Assembly (NCBI GenBank): GCA_028868825.1
Contig: JAGWTU010000019.1
Location: 31,657 to 95,656, forward strand
Direction of reading: 5' to 3'
DNA from: Burkholderiales bacterium
GTDB taxonomy: Bacteria; Pseudomonadota; Gammaproteobacteria; Burkholderiales; Burkholderiaceae_C
Length of the DNA stretch: 64,000 nucleotides
Position 1 is the first letter of the stretch. Each line of letters opens with the position of its first letter. The notes beneath the pieces are model-generated. The model ran no database searches. It worked only from the letters and a program-made list of their open reading frames with translations, and was not told the DNA's origin. Positions 9,996-18,864 of the stretch are shown here, piece by piece. The translations under genes were made by a program, and so were the position numbers.

Positions 9996-10437
9996 TCTCG
10001 AAGATCTCGGGCGGCGGATGGTCGGCGCCGCTGGCCAGCCGCGCGCGTTCGGCGTAGCGGTTGAAGCGCCAGGCGGTGTTCTCCATCGTGATGCGGCGCC
10101 AGACGGCGCGCTTGGCCGCCGGGCCCATCGAAGGCCAGTGCTGCACCTCTTCGTGCGTGCGGCCGCAGCCCTTGCACACGGCGTCGCCCTGGCTCGTCGA
10201 GCAGATCGCGATGCAGGGCGCATCGGGCGTGCTCGCGTACCAGGCGAGCCAGGCGGCGCGCGCCTTTGCCGGCATCGTGGTCTCGTCGCAGCTCGATTCG
10301 CGGTAATAGACCATCAGCGCGTAGACCTCGGCGAGCGCGCGCACCTCGCCGCAGGCGGTGACGCCGTCGGGCGAGGGGCTGCGTTCGCGCCACCAGTTGA
10401 TGGCGGCCTCGATGTCGGTGATGTGGATGCCGGTCAT
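9982..10437 (-). CDS. DUF3717/DUF1289 domain protein
   Basis: Cytoplasmic protein of 151 aa built from two small domains. The N-terminal part (ITDIEAAINWWRERSP, LAEVYALMVYYRESS) matches the DUF3717 pattern. The C-terminal part carries four cysteines in CIAICSTSQGDAVCKGCGRTHEEV followed by W..M....K.AVWRRI, the DUF1289 pattern, probably a small Fe-S or zinc site. Function is unknown. It is the last gene of the leftward Spy/regulator/kinase set: its ATG overlaps the kinase stop (ATGA), so it is translationally coupled to the kinase. Confidence 0.8.
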   Translation of the reverse strand: MTGIHITDIEAAINWWRERSPSPDGVTACGEVRALAEVYALMVYYRESSCDETTMPAKARAAWLAWYASTPDAPCIAICSTSQGDAVCKGCGRTHEEVQHWPSMGPAAKRAVWRRITMENTAWRFNRYAERARLASGADHPPPEIFEIKPA

Positions 10438-11744
10438 GGCGGGGGCGGCATGGGGGCGTGGAGTGTACCCAAGGCCGCCGGCTCGGCGCGCCAAAGCGCG
10501 CAGACATCGAGCCCGGGGTCGGCGTCGCGGATGCGCAGCTCGCCGCCATGCGCCTGCGCGACGAGCCGGCACAGGTACAGGCCGAGGCCGACGCCGCCGA
10601 CCTCGCGCGTGCGTGCGCTGTCGGGGCGGTAGAAGGGCTCGCCCAGGCGCGCGCGCTGCGCCTCGGGCAGGCCGGGGCCGTGGTCGCGCACGCCGAAGGC
10701 GACGCGGCCGTCGGCCTCGCGGCGCAGGAAGACCTCGGGCGGCCGCGGCGCCCCGTGGCCATGGCGCAGCGCGTTGGACAGCAGGTTGCGCAGCAGCAGC
10801 CGCATCCGCGTCGCGTCGACGCGCAGCGCCCCGAGGTCGGCCAGATCCAGCGTCGGCGCGACCGCGCCCTCGCCGCCCTCGGCGACCGCCTCGGCGACGA
10901 CCTCGCGCGCCAGCGCCGCGAGGTCGGTCGCCTCGCTGTGCAGCGCCGGGTCGCCGCGCGCCAGGCGTTCGCCCTCGAGCAGGCTGGCGATGAGGTCGCG
11001 CATCTCGCCGAGGTCGCGCAGCAGCGCCTCGCGCGCCTCGCCGCCTTCGACCAGCTCGGCATTCACGCGCGCCCGCGTCAGCGGGCTGCGCAGCTCGTGG
11101 CTGATCGCCAGCAGCAGCGCGCGCTGCGCCTCGAGCATGCCGGCGAGGTTCGATGCCATGCCGTTGACGCGCTCGGCCAGCAGCCCCAGTTCGTCGCGCC
11201 GGCGCACCGGGATCGGCGCGCCGAAGCGTCCCTGGCCGTAGGCCTGGACGCCGGCGACGATGTCGGCCAGCGGCGCGAGCTGGCGGCGCACGAAATGGTG
11301 GGCGACGGCGATCAGCGCCAGCAGCGCCGCCAGCGTCGCCCAGCCGAACAGGCGCGGCTCGGCGGCGTCGGGCGCGCGCGCCAGGCCGAAGGCGATGCGG
11401 TGGCCGTCGGCCGTCTCGCGCACGACGACCCAGGGCGTGGCGTTGCGCTCGCGCGGCAGCCCGGCGGCGCGGCGCGAATCCCAGTGCACGGTCGGGCCGT
11501 CGATGCGCACCGTCAGCGGCAGCCGCCGCGTCAGCGCCGCCGCGCGGTCGATGTCGGGCGGGCTGCCGATCTCGGCCGCCAGGCGGTCGGCGTAATCGGC
11601 GACCAGCGGCGCGGCATAGCTCTCCCAGCCGTTGTGGACGATGCGGTGCGTGCCGGCCATGAACACCGCCGCCATGGCCAGCGCCAGCGCCAGGAACAGC
11701 AGCAGGAAGCGGCCGCGGATCGAATGCAGGTGGTGCCGCATCAC
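10434..11744 (-). CDS. Envelope-sensing histidine kinase, second set
   Basis: Inner-membrane sensor kinase of 436 aa. TM1 about residues 11-31, periplasmic loop to about 145 (contains WESYAAPLVADYADRLA), TM2 about 147-165, HAMP, then H216 in AISHELRSPLTRARV. ATPase motifs NLLSNALRHGHG, DHGPGLP and GGVGLGLYL are intact. The start overlaps the stop of its response regulator by 4 bp and its stop overlaps the DUF3717 start by 4 bp. It is homologous in layout to the kinase at 8655-9995, but the sensor loop is different, so the signal probably differs too. Confidence 0.92.
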   Translation of the reverse strand: MMRHHLHSIRGRFLLLFLALALAMAAVFMAGTHRIVHNGWESYAAPLVADYADRLAAEIGSPPDIDRAAALTRRLPLTVRIDGPTVHWDSRRAAGLPRERNATPWVVVRETADGHRIAFGLARAPDAAEPRLFGWATLAALLALIAVAHHFVRRQLAPLADIVAGVQAYGQGRFGAPIPVRRRDELGLLAERVNGMASNLAGMLEAQRALLLAISHELRSPLTRARVNAELVEGGEAREALLRDLGEMRDLIASLLEGERLARGDPALHSEATDLAALAREVVAEAVAEGGEGAVAPTLDLADLGALRVDATRMRLLLRNLLSNALRHGHGAPRPPEVFLRREADGRVAFGVRDHGPGLPEAQRARLGEPFYRPDSARTREVGGVGLGLYLCRLVAQAHGGELRIRDADPGLDVCALWRAEPAALGTLHAPMPPPP

Positions 11745-12424
11745 GGCCGCTCGCCTGCGAAGACGTAGCCGGCGTTGCGCAGCGTGCGGATCGGGTCCAG
11801 CGGCTCGAGCTTGCGCCGCAGCCGGCTGACGAGGATGTCGACGGCGCGGCTGTGGATGTCCGGCGCCGCGTGGCCGCGCAGCCGGTTGAGGATCTCGTCG
11901 CGGCTGAAGACCTGGTTCGGGCGCGAGGCCAGCAGCGCCAGCAGTTCGAATTCGGTGCCGGTGAGTTCGAGCAGCTCGCCCTGGCGCTGCACGCTGCGCG
12001 CGCCGAGGTCGATCTCCAGCCCCGCGTAGCGCAGCCGCGGCGGCGGCGCGGCCGCCGGCTGGGCGGCCGTGCGCCGCAGCACGGTCTGCACGCGCGCGAG
12101 CAGCTCGCGCGGCTCGAAGGGCTTGGGCAGGTAGTCGTCGGCGCCGAGCTCGAGCCCGACGACGCGGTCCATGACGTCGCCGCGCGCGGTCAGCATGACG
12201 ATCGGCAGCTGGCTCGTGCGGCGCAGCGTGCGGCAGACCTCGAAGCCGTCCATCTCGGGCAGCATGACGTCGAGGATGACGGCATCGAAGCCGCCGGCCT
12301 CGAGCAGCGCGAGGCCGGCGCTCGGCCGCGTGGCCTGCTGCAGTTCGTAGTCGTGGCGGCGGAAATAGGCCGCCAGCGGCGGACCCAGTCGTTCGTCGTC
12401 GTCGATCAGCAGCAGGCGGCGCAT
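11741..12424 (-). CDS. OmpR/CpxR-family response regulator, second set
   Basis: Response regulator of 227 aa when started at ATG 12424, which places D8-D10 and phospho-acceptor D52 at the same positions as in the first set; an in-frame ATG at 12445 would add seven residues. The receiver (VILDVMLPEMDGFE, KPFEPREL) is followed by a winged helix (about 130-225) ending in LRNAGYVFAGERP. Directly coupled to the kinase downstream, and 87 bp after the Spy-like gene. Confidence 0.9.
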   Translation of the reverse strand: MRRLLLIDDDERLGPPLAAYFRRHDYELQQATRPSAGLALLEAGGFDAVILDVMLPEMDGFEVCRTLRRTSQLPIVMLTARGDVMDRVVGLELGADDYLPKPFEPRELLARVQTVLRRTAAQPAAAPPPRLRYAGLEIDLGARSVQRQGELLELTGTEFELLALLASRPNQVFSRDEILNRLRGHAAPDIHSRAVDILVSRLRRKLEPLDPIRTLRNAGYVFAGERP

Positions 12425-12511
12425 GGCCGGCATTGTCGCCATCATCGCGACCGTGGCGGCGCCGGGGGCGCCGGCGCCGCCGCCACCACCGCCGTCATCG
12501 CCGATGGGGGC

Positions 12512-12979
12512 TCAGCCGTGATGCCGGCGCTCGATAATGGCGCGCACCTGCGCCTGCTGCTCGGGCTTGAGGCTGTCGTAGAAATCGGCCATGGCGTCGA
12601 TCACCGCCGGCGATCCGGTCTTGATCGCGTCGAGCTTGGCGGCGACGAGCGCGCTGGCCTGCGTGCGATCGAAGGTCGTGCCGGCGACGAGGCCCTTGAT
12701 CGCGGCGCCGGGCTCGGCAGCGCCGCCCAGCAGCGCCTGGTGCTGGGCGTGCATGCGCTCGGCGAGCGTCGCCAGCTTGGCCTTCTGCGCCGCGTCCAGC
12801 GCCAGGCGCTGCGCCATGCGGTCGACCATGCGCGTGCGCATCGCCGCGCTGTCGGTCTCGCCCATCGCGTGCCAGCCATGGCAGCCGCCACCGCGGTGGT
12901 TCGCGTAGGCGGCCAGGCCGCCGAAGAGCGCGGCGGCGCCGAAGATGCCGACGAGGGTGCGTTTGATCCAGCGTTTCAT
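12512..12979 (-). CDS. Spy/CpxP-family protein, second set
   Basis: Membrane-anchored or exported protein of 155 aa. N-terminal KRWIKRTLVGIFGAAALFGGLAAYA is a signal anchor, followed by a short Gly/His/Cys segment (HRGGGCHGWHAMG) that could bind metal. The helical region carries LDAAQKAKLATLAERM and LKPEQQAQVRAIIERRH, the two LTXXQ-like motifs. Start is ATG 12979, with a GGACC upstream; the reading back to 13027 lacks a signal. As first gene of the leftward set, it probably reports on or moderates the kinase. Confidence 0.8.
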   Translation of the reverse strand: MKRWIKRTLVGIFGAAALFGGLAAYANHRGGGCHGWHAMGETDSAAMRTRMVDRMAQRLALDAAQKAKLATLAERMHAQHQALLGGAAEPGAAIKGLVAGTTFDRTQASALVAAKLDAIKTGSPAVIDAMADFYDSLKPEQQAQVRAIIERRHHG

Positions 12980-13103
12980 GGGTGGGTCCTGTGCCGGCGG
13001 TGACGCCGGTGTTGATGAGGACGCCATCGTCGGCGGCCGCGGCGCGGCCGTCCTTTCATCGCCGTATCGTCGCGTAACGTTTCTTGTCGCCCAGCCTTCT
13101 CGG

Positions 13104-13547
13104 CTACCAGCAAGCTGTCGCGGTGCCGCTGTTGCCCTGGGCGCCGGTCGAGCTCAGCGTGTAGCTGCCGCAGGCCGTGTCGTCGGCCTGTTTGCCGGAC
13201 GGGGTCGCCGTGGCGAGGAAGCTGACGGCGTTGTTGCTGGCCGGATCCGGCACCTGCACCGTCAGCGTGTAGCTCGTCGTGCCGCTGTTGACGACCGCCA
13301 CCGAAGGCGTCGTCGCGTAGCCCAGCAGCGTCGTCGTCGCGGTGTAGGCGTTGTTCGTCGAGTAGTACTGCTGCTCGCGCGCGGCGAGGTCGAACAGCGC
13401 CGTCTTGGCGTCGGTGCGATGCGCCTTCTGGATCGACTGCCAGTACACCGGCAGCGCCACGCGCAGCAGGATGCCGACGATGGCCACCGCGATCATCAGC
13501 TCGATCAGCGTGAAGCCGCGCCGGCGGCTGCGTTTCGTCTTCAACAT
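13104..13547 (-). CDS. pilE: Type IV pilin-like protein PilE
   Basis: Pilin-like subunit of 147 aa. The prepilin leader RRRG is cleaved before FTLIELMIAVAIVGILL, with the conserved Glu five residues after the cut. The globular part is short, with PDPASNNAVSFLATATPSG and a terminal disulfide pair (DTACGSY...ATACW). Last gene of the minor-pilin operon. An in-frame ATG at 13559 overlaps the pilY1 stop (ATGA) and adds four residues; ATG 13547 has a GAGG site. Whether it is the major pilin or a tip pilin cannot be told here. Confidence 0.9.
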   Translation of the reverse strand: MLKTKRSRRRGFTLIELMIAVAIVGILLRVALPVYWQSIQKAHRTDAKTALFDLAAREQQYYSTNNAYTATTTLLGYATTPSVAVVNSGTTSYTLTVQVPDPASNNAVSFLATATPSGKQADDTACGSYTLSSTGAQGNSGTATACW

Positions 13548-13555
13548 CGCGGGCC

Positions 13556-16500
13556 TCATCGCAGTTGCAGCCAGCTCGCGCGCTGGCCGACGCCGCTCGG
13601 GTTGAGCTGCTGCACGACGCCGCCGCCGCCGACCTTCTGGCTCACCAGATACGGCCATTGCTTCGAACCGGTGCCGGCCGAGACGATCGTCGGCGTGCCG
13701 ACGGCGTTCAGCAGCAGTCCGCTGGTGGCGGTGGTCGCCTGGCCGAAGAAGTTCTGCGCGCTCGTCACCGCGCCGCCGTTGGTCATGTTGATCGCCACGG
13801 TCCAGCCGGTGGGCGTCGCCGCGCTGCAGGAATAGACCGACAGCGACGGCGGCACCGTCGTGTTGACGACGAAGTTGCCGAGCAGCACGGCCGGGTCGTA
13901 GATGACCTGCTCGCCCGCGTCGGGCAGGTCGACCTCCCAGCCGTAGTTCTTGCCCGCGGCGGTGCAGCTGCTGGCGCCGTACCAGCACATCGTGATCGTC
14001 GTCAGGTTGCGCGTCGTCGTCGCGGCGACGTCGGTCAAGGTCTGCTGCACCAGGCTGGCCGGCGTGTCCGCCGCGGCGGGATTCGACGCCGAGGAGGTGA
14101 AGGATTTCCTGTTGATCGCGCTGGCGGCGAGCGCGTTCCACGACGCCATGTTCCAGTCCCAGATCCCGTACAGGCTCTGACGGCCGGAGGCGTAGCTGGT
14201 CGCCGCGACATCGCTGAAGCTCGTCTCCTGGCCGGTGCCGAAGGCGATCACCCAGCGCAACAGGCCGCCATCGGCGGGGACGCCGACGACGGTCGGCGCG
14301 GTGGTGATCGGCTGCACGCTGGCGTTGGCGCCGGCGGTCGTGTTGAACAGCGGCGTGGCGGTGGCACCGCTGCCGTAGTTGCTGACGCCCCAGTCCGAGG
14401 CCGTCGCGCTCGTGAGGTCGAAGCGCCACAGGTTGCCGCGCAGGTCGCCGGCGTAGACGTAGTCGGTGATGTGGTCGCCGTCGAGGTCGGCGCTGCGCAC
14501 GGCGGCGATGCCGTTGGGCGAGGCCGTGCTGCCGACGCCGGTGCCCAGGAAATAGGCGGTGCCGAGCGCGCCGGTGGCGGGGTCGATCTCGAGGATGAAG
14601 ATGCCGGCGCGGCCGGTCGCGCTGGCCAGGCCGTTGCCGAAGATGATCGCCCAATGACCGTCGTGCAGGCGCCGGATCAGCGGCTGGTCGAGCACCTGGC
14701 CGAGGTTCTGGCCGCAGTTCGCGTTGCCCGAGCAGGCCAGCGAAGTGCCCCATTCGCCGATCACCAGCGACGAGGCGTTGGCTTCGGAGAAACTGGCCGG
14801 ATTGGTGATGTCGAGCGCGAACACCGCCGGCCCGCCGCGGCCCAGCCCCGAGACGAGCCAGGTATGCCAGGCACCGTTGTAGTAGAGGTCGCCGGTGCCT
14901 ATCTGGCCATCGACGTAGAAGTTGTGGCCGTATTGGGTGTTGCTGTAGTTGAGCAGCGGGTTCGTGCTGTCGAGGCAGGTCACCGCGCCGCCGCTGCCGG
15001 GGGCCGCGGGGCAGTTCGGGGTCGCCGAGTCGCCGGTGGTCGGCGTGCCCGAACCGGCGATGTAGCCGGGCACGTAGGCGATCAACTCCTGGCCGTCGTT
15101 GGGCACGTCCGCGTTGGACGCCCCCGTGGCCGTCTGTGCGCCGGCGCGGAAGCCGTGCAGCATGCCGTCGTTGGCGCCGGCGTAGACGACGTTCGTGCGC
15201 GTCGCCGCGCCGCCGCTCTTGTACGCGAGATAGCTGCTCTCGCTGCCGGCCGTGTGGTACAGGTTGTCGACGAAGCTCGTGCCGTAGCTGAGCTGCGGCG
15301 GGCCGACCCACGACGGGCTCGAATGGACGATGTCGCCGAGCACGCCGTTGCGCACGCGCAGCGTGCCGTTGGCATTCGCCGAACTCGCCTCGTTGCTGCG
15401 GCCGCCGCGCAGGTAGTCGAGCTCGACCGCTTCGCTCGGCGACCAGCCGGCGTAGCCGGCGCCGCCGCCGAGCGCGTTGTATTCGTTGCCCGAAGCGATG
15501 TTCGAATTGAAGGCGATGCCGGCGCTGCCGTTCCAGCTCAGGATCGTGCGGTTCGCCGAGCCCTGCGCCGTCATGCCCTTGGCGCCGGTGGACGCGCAGT
15601 CACCGCCGGTGAGCACGCAGGATGCATCCCAGGTCGGGGTCGACTGGATCGAGACCTTGTTCGTGGTCGTGTTCAGCACCAGCGGGTTCGAGGTCAGCTG
15701 TCCCCACCAGCCGATCGGGTGATAGAAGGACAGGAAGGCCGCCGTGTTGATCTGCAGCTGGCCCGACTGCTGGGCGTTGAGGCTGGCCGAACCGGCGGCC
15801 TGCGCCATCGGCGCGGTCTTGAAGCACAGGATCTCGTGGATGTTGGTCGATCCGCCGGTCGCCCCCGAGAAACCGAAGCCGAAATTGGCCGGCAGCGAGC
15901 CGCCGTTGATCGAGGTGATCGAGACGCCGTTGATGATGTTGACGTGGGCGCCGTAGTTGTAGCTGTAGTCCAGGCTCAGCAGGCCGTTGGGCGTGATCGT
16001 GAGCTGGTAGTCGATCGGCACCGCGGCGCCGCGAGTCGTTGCGCTTTCCTTGGCCATCGGTTTCGTCGATGGCAGCACCGAATACGCACCGCTCACATAG
16101 GGATAGTCGAGCACGCTCACGGTCGAATTGCCGCGCTTGTAGGCCTTGCCGTTGGCGTAGTCCCAAAGCACCCCGTTCTTGCAGGTCGCGAGCACCGAGC
16201 TGTACTGGTTCGCGGTGCCGACCCAGTTGCTCGGATAGAGCGCCGGGTAATTTGCATTCAGCCAGTTCCAGTTCACATTGCCGCCGGCGCGGACGCCGAT
16301 GCGCATGGCCTGGAAACCGTTGCCGGTGGCCGTGTTGTCGCTGGCATTGAGGAAGTTGCCGTACTCGTCGATGCCGACGCCGAGGTAGGCGCCGTAGACG
16401 CCGTCGGCCGACTTGGCGGCGCTGGCGTTGCCGCTGGCATTCGTGCAGCTGTAGCCCAGTGAGCCGCCGGTGGCGCCGACGGTAGGAATCGCATTGCCGG

Positions 16501-16990
16501 TGCCGGGCTTGGTCAACGAGGCGTCGGTGAGGAAGAACGAGATGCCGTCGGCGCCATCGACGTTGCCGCTGTCGCCGGCGTAGGCGATGGTGCGGAAAGT
16601 CACCGTCAGGCCGCTGCTGCTCGGGAACGAGAAGTTGGAGATGATCGCGCCGCGCTGCTGGTAGATCCCCGAGCCGCCGTATTTCGCGCTCGTGAAGCGC
16701 AGCGCGCCGGCGCCGGTGGCGTCGGGCAGGCTCCCGGTGGCGCCGCCGACGCTGTGGCGGTAGGGGCTGGTCGTGGCGTCGTACTGGCTGTTGACCCAGC
16801 TGCACGAAGGAATCTGGCCGCCGACGTTGCCCGAGCTCGTGCCGGCGGTGAGGCAGGCGCCATACAGCGCGGTCCAGCTCAAGCTGTTGGTCGCGCCGTT
16901 GAAGTTGTCGGCGACGGGGCCCTGCTGCGCAAGGGCTCCGGCGCTGGCGAACACGGCGGCCGCGACGACGAGGGTGGCGTTGCGTGGCAT
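13556..16990 (-). CDS. pilY1: PilY1-type pilus tip protein with L-type lectin-like N-terminus
   Basis: Exported protein of 1144 aa with a signal peptide (cleavage near AGALAQ, about residue 22). The C-terminal half, about 545-1080, is the PilY1 beta-propeller: VLGDIVHSSPSWVG, VVYAGANDGMLHGF and a calcium-loop DLDGDHITD near residue 835. The N-terminal part lacks the usual von Willebrand A domain. Instead residues about 25-390 show L-type lectin features: DGISFFLTD near 146, GGSLGYSC, AYLGVGIDEYGNF and FGFSGATGGSTNIHEI ending near 387. PilY1 sits at the pilus tip, supports pilus extension and binds surfaces. Start ATG 16990 follows an AGGAGA site. Confidence 0.9.
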   Translation of the reverse strand: MPRNATLVVAAAVFASAGALAQQGPVADNFNGATNSLSWTALYGACLTAGTSSGNVGGQIPSCSWVNSQYDATTSPYRHSVGGATGSLPDATGAGALRFTSAKYGGSGIYQQRGAIISNFSFPSSSGLTVTFRTIAYAGDSGNVDGADGISFFLTDASLTKPGTGNAIPTVGATGGSLGYSCTNASGNASAAKSADGVYGAYLGVGIDEYGNFLNASDNTATGNGFQAMRIGVRAGGNVNWNWLNANYPALYPSNWVGTANQYSSVLATCKNGVLWDYANGKAYKRGNSTVSVLDYPYVSGAYSVLPSTKPMAKESATTRGAAVPIDYQLTITPNGLLSLDYSYNYGAHVNIINGVSITSINGGSLPANFGFGFSGATGGSTNIHEILCFKTAPMAQAAGSASLNAQQSGQLQINTAAFLSFYHPIGWWGQLTSNPLVLNTTTNKVSIQSTPTWDASCVLTGGDCASTGAKGMTAQGSANRTILSWNGSAGIAFNSNIASGNEYNALGGGAGYAGWSPSEAVELDYLRGGRSNEASSANANGTLRVRNGVLGDIVHSSPSWVGPPQLSYGTSFVDNLYHTAGSESSYLAYKSGGAATRTNVVYAGANDGMLHGFRAGAQTATGASNADVPNDGQELIAYVPGYIAGSGTPTTGDSATPNCPAAPGSGGAVTCLDSTNPLLNYSNTQYGHNFYVDGQIGTGDLYYNGAWHTWLVSGLGRGGPAVFALDITNPASFSEANASSLVIGEWGTSLACSGNANCGQNLGQVLDQPLIRRLHDGHWAIIFGNGLASATGRAGIFILEIDPATGALGTAYFLGTGVGSTASPNGIAAVRSADLDGDHITDYVYAGDLRGNLWRFDLTSATASDWGVSNYGSGATATPLFNTTAGANASVQPITTAPTVVGVPADGGLLRWVIAFGTGQETSFSDVAATSYASGRQSLYGIWDWNMASWNALAASAINRKSFTSSASNPAAADTPASLVQQTLTDVAATTTRNLTTITMCWYGASSCTAAGKNYGWEVDLPDAGEQVIYDPAVLLGNFVVNTTVPPSLSVYSCSAATPTGWTVAINMTNGGAVTSAQNFFGQATTATSGLLLNAVGTPTIVSAGTGSKQWPYLVSQKVGGGGVVQQLNPSGVGQRASWLQLR

Positions 16991-17003
16991 GCTTCTGGGT
17001 CTC

Positions 17004-17573
17004 CTAGGGGTTGCCGGCGTCGACGTTGTTGTTGACGAGCACGTAGGTGCTCTGCACGACGCTGACTGCATTGGCATTGCCGCCCCAGCCGGCCGCGGTG
17101 ACCTGGAACATCGGATTCATCTTGCCGTCCTGGGTCAGCCCGATGTACTGGATGTAGACCTTCGGGTCGGCGTAGAAGGTGCCGACGCCGCCCGTGGTGC
17201 TGACCGTCATGCCGGCGAAGGCCACCGAGGAGCCGATGCTGCCGATGTCGCTGGCCCAGGGCAGGGCGGTCGGGTTCGGCAGGGCGTCGCCGCAGATGCC
17301 GACGCCGGCCGTCGTCGTGAACGCCGGGTAGGCGACGCTGGTGCAGGGCACGCCGACGCCGACGATGCCCTGCTTGAGGAACCATTCGCCGTAGGCCAGC
17401 GCCGCCTGCGCCGATTCGAGCGAGCGCTGCTTCTCGCGCGCATTGCCCGAGATCAGCTGCAGCACGCCGAAGCTCTTGAACACGGTGATCGCGACCACCG
17501 TCAGCACGACGAGCAGGATCAGGCTCGTCGCCAGCACGACGCCGCGGGCCTTGTGTGCGCGAGGACTGTTCAT
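17004..17573 (-). CDS. pilX: Minor pilin assembly protein PilX
   Basis: A 189-aa PilX-type protein. The N-terminus ARGVVLATSLILLVVLTVVAITVFKS is the PilX membrane helix, followed by REKQRSLESAQAALAYGEW, the typical start of the pilin-like head. Two cysteines (VPCTSV, GICGDA) may form a disulfide. The ATG overlaps the pilW stop (ATGA). It belongs to the tip-priming complex with FimT, PilV, PilW and PilY1; pilY1 follows after 13 bp. Confidence 0.87.
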   Translation of the reverse strand: MNSPRAHKARGVVLATSLILLVVLTVVAITVFKSFGVLQLISGNAREKQRSLESAQAALAYGEWFLKQGIVGVGVPCTSVAYPAFTTTAGVGICGDALPNPTALPWASDIGSIGSSVAFAGMTVSTTGGVGTFYADPKVYIQYIGLTQDGKMNPMFQVTAAGWGGNANAVSVVQSTYVLVNNNVDAGNP

Positions 17574-18313
17574 GCCGACCCCTGGATGCCTATGACGCGC
17601 GTCATGCTCAGCGTCGCCGGCTGCCCGGCATTGCCGGCCATCGGATTGACGAAGGTGAGCGTGAGCTGGAGCGAGCGCACGAGGCCCCAGCTGCCCGCCG
17701 CCGCGACCTGGGTCGCGTTCATGTAGCGGCTCACCGAGCCGGTGCCGTTGACGTCGATGCCGTAGAGCACCTTCATCGTCTGCACGCCCGACACCAGCAC
17801 CAGCGGCTGCGGGTTCGCGGCGAACGTGCTCGTGCAGGTGAGCTGGCCGCTGGCGTTGACGGTGAACATGTTCGTCACCGCGGCGGCGGCCGCGGCGGCG
17901 ATCGGGTTGCCGTTGCAATCGGTCGTGGCGACGACCGACGAGGCGTTCACCGGGTCCTGGAAGAAGCGCAGCGCGACGCTGTCGCTGGCAGCGCCGGCGC
18001 CGTCGACGCCGGCGACGAATTCGGCGGCACCGAAGGTGCCCGCGAGCAGGTTGTTCGTGCCGCTGGGAAAGGCCGCGGCCAGCGAGCCGATCGTCGTCAA
18101 CGGGTAATAGCCGGCGATGCCGACGATGTCCGAGATCGTGCTGAAGGCCATGCGCTCGGCGTCCTGCCAGTCGCGGAACTGGCCCTCGTCGCGGATCGAC
18201 GATCGCGTGTTGACGACGATCAGCGCGTAGCCGGCGACGACGAACAGGCCGACGGTGAGCGCGACCACGAGCTCGACGAGCGTGAGACCGCGTTGGCGTT
18301 TGCGGCTCTTCAT
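17570..18313 (-). CDS. pilW: Minor pilin PilW
   Basis: A 247-aa minor pilin. Prepilin site QRG|LTLVELVVALTVGLFVVAGYAL retains Glu at position 5 of the mature protein. The PilW-typical stretch RDEGQFRDWQDAERMAFSTISDIVGIAGYYP follows. Overlaps pilV by 4 bp upstream and pilX by 4 bp downstream. Acts in the inner membrane in priming pilus assembly and, with PilV and PilX, in PilY1 placement. Confidence 0.9.
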   Translation of the reverse strand: MKSRKRQRGLTLVELVVALTVGLFVVAGYALIVVNTRSSIRDEGQFRDWQDAERMAFSTISDIVGIAGYYPLTTIGSLAAAFPSGTNNLLAGTFGAAEFVAGVDGAGAASDSVALRFFQDPVNASSVVATTDCNGNPIAAAAAAAVTNMFTVNASGQLTCTSTFAANPQPLVLVSGVQTMKVLYGIDVNGTGSVSRYMNATQVAAAGSWGLVRSLQLTLTFVNPMAGNAGQPATLSMTRVIGIQGSA

Positions 18314-18864
18314 GGCTGCACCACCAGTGCATAGGACTGCGTGCCCTGGCTCTGCGCCAGCGCGCCGGTGCTGTTCGAGCCCAGGTACTGCTCGGACCAG
18401 GAGACGGTCAGCGTGCAGACGTTGGGGCTGGTGGCGAAGGGCGTCACCGCCTGCGCGCAGCGGATCGACACCGGTTTCGTGGCGTCCGCCAGCGGCGCCG
18501 GCAGCGCCGCCGCGAGCTGGGTGCCGAAGTTGGCGAGGTCGTAGGTCGCCAGCGCCGTCGGCGTGCAGGTCGCGGCGCTGCAGTCGGTGGTGGCGCCCAG
18601 GCTGACGACGGCGGCCCGGGTGACCGTGATCGGCGACGCGGCGACGGCGGCGGCGCTTTGCCAGTAGTCGGGGTTGACATGCATCGCCGAGGCCATGCCT
18701 TCGGCCTCGGCGGCGGCGATCGAGCGCGAGCTCGCGACCTTGGCGCCCGAGAACGCGAGCGCCTGGAGCTTGGCCAGCCCGAGCAGTCCGAACGCGGTCA
18801 CGGCGAGCGCGATCATCACCTCGACCAGCGTGAACCCCGACGCGGGGCGCGCGGCGCTCAGCAT
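18310..18864 (-). CDS. pilV: Minor pilin PilV
   Basis: A 184-aa minor pilin. Prepilin site ASG|FTLVEVMIALAVTAFGLLGLAKLQ fits PilV/PulG-type class III signals, and the region SRSIAAAEAEGMASAMHVNPDYW is typical of the family. Four cysteines in the head may form two disulfides. Its ATG overlaps the end of fimT by 7 bp and its stop overlaps pilW by 4 bp, so the operon is tightly coupled. Confidence 0.9.
   Translation of the reverse strand: MLSAARPASGFTLVEVMIALAVTAFGLLGLAKLQALAFSGAKVASSRSIAAAEAEGMASAMHVNPDYWQSAAAVAASPITVTRAAVVSLGATTDCSAATCTPTALATYDLANFGTQLAAALPAPLADATKPVSIRCAQAVTPFATSPNVCTLTVSWSEQYLGSNSTGALAQSQGTQSYALVVQP

Noticed and set aside
8355..11062. Long frames opposite and out of phase with the two kinase genes
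   Set aside because: No domains; both kinases and regulators are intact on their own strands.
13565..16462. Long plus-strand frame opposite pilY1 (965 codons)
   Set aside because: Arg/Ala/Val-rich shadow with no motif; pilY1 shows clear domains on the minus strand.
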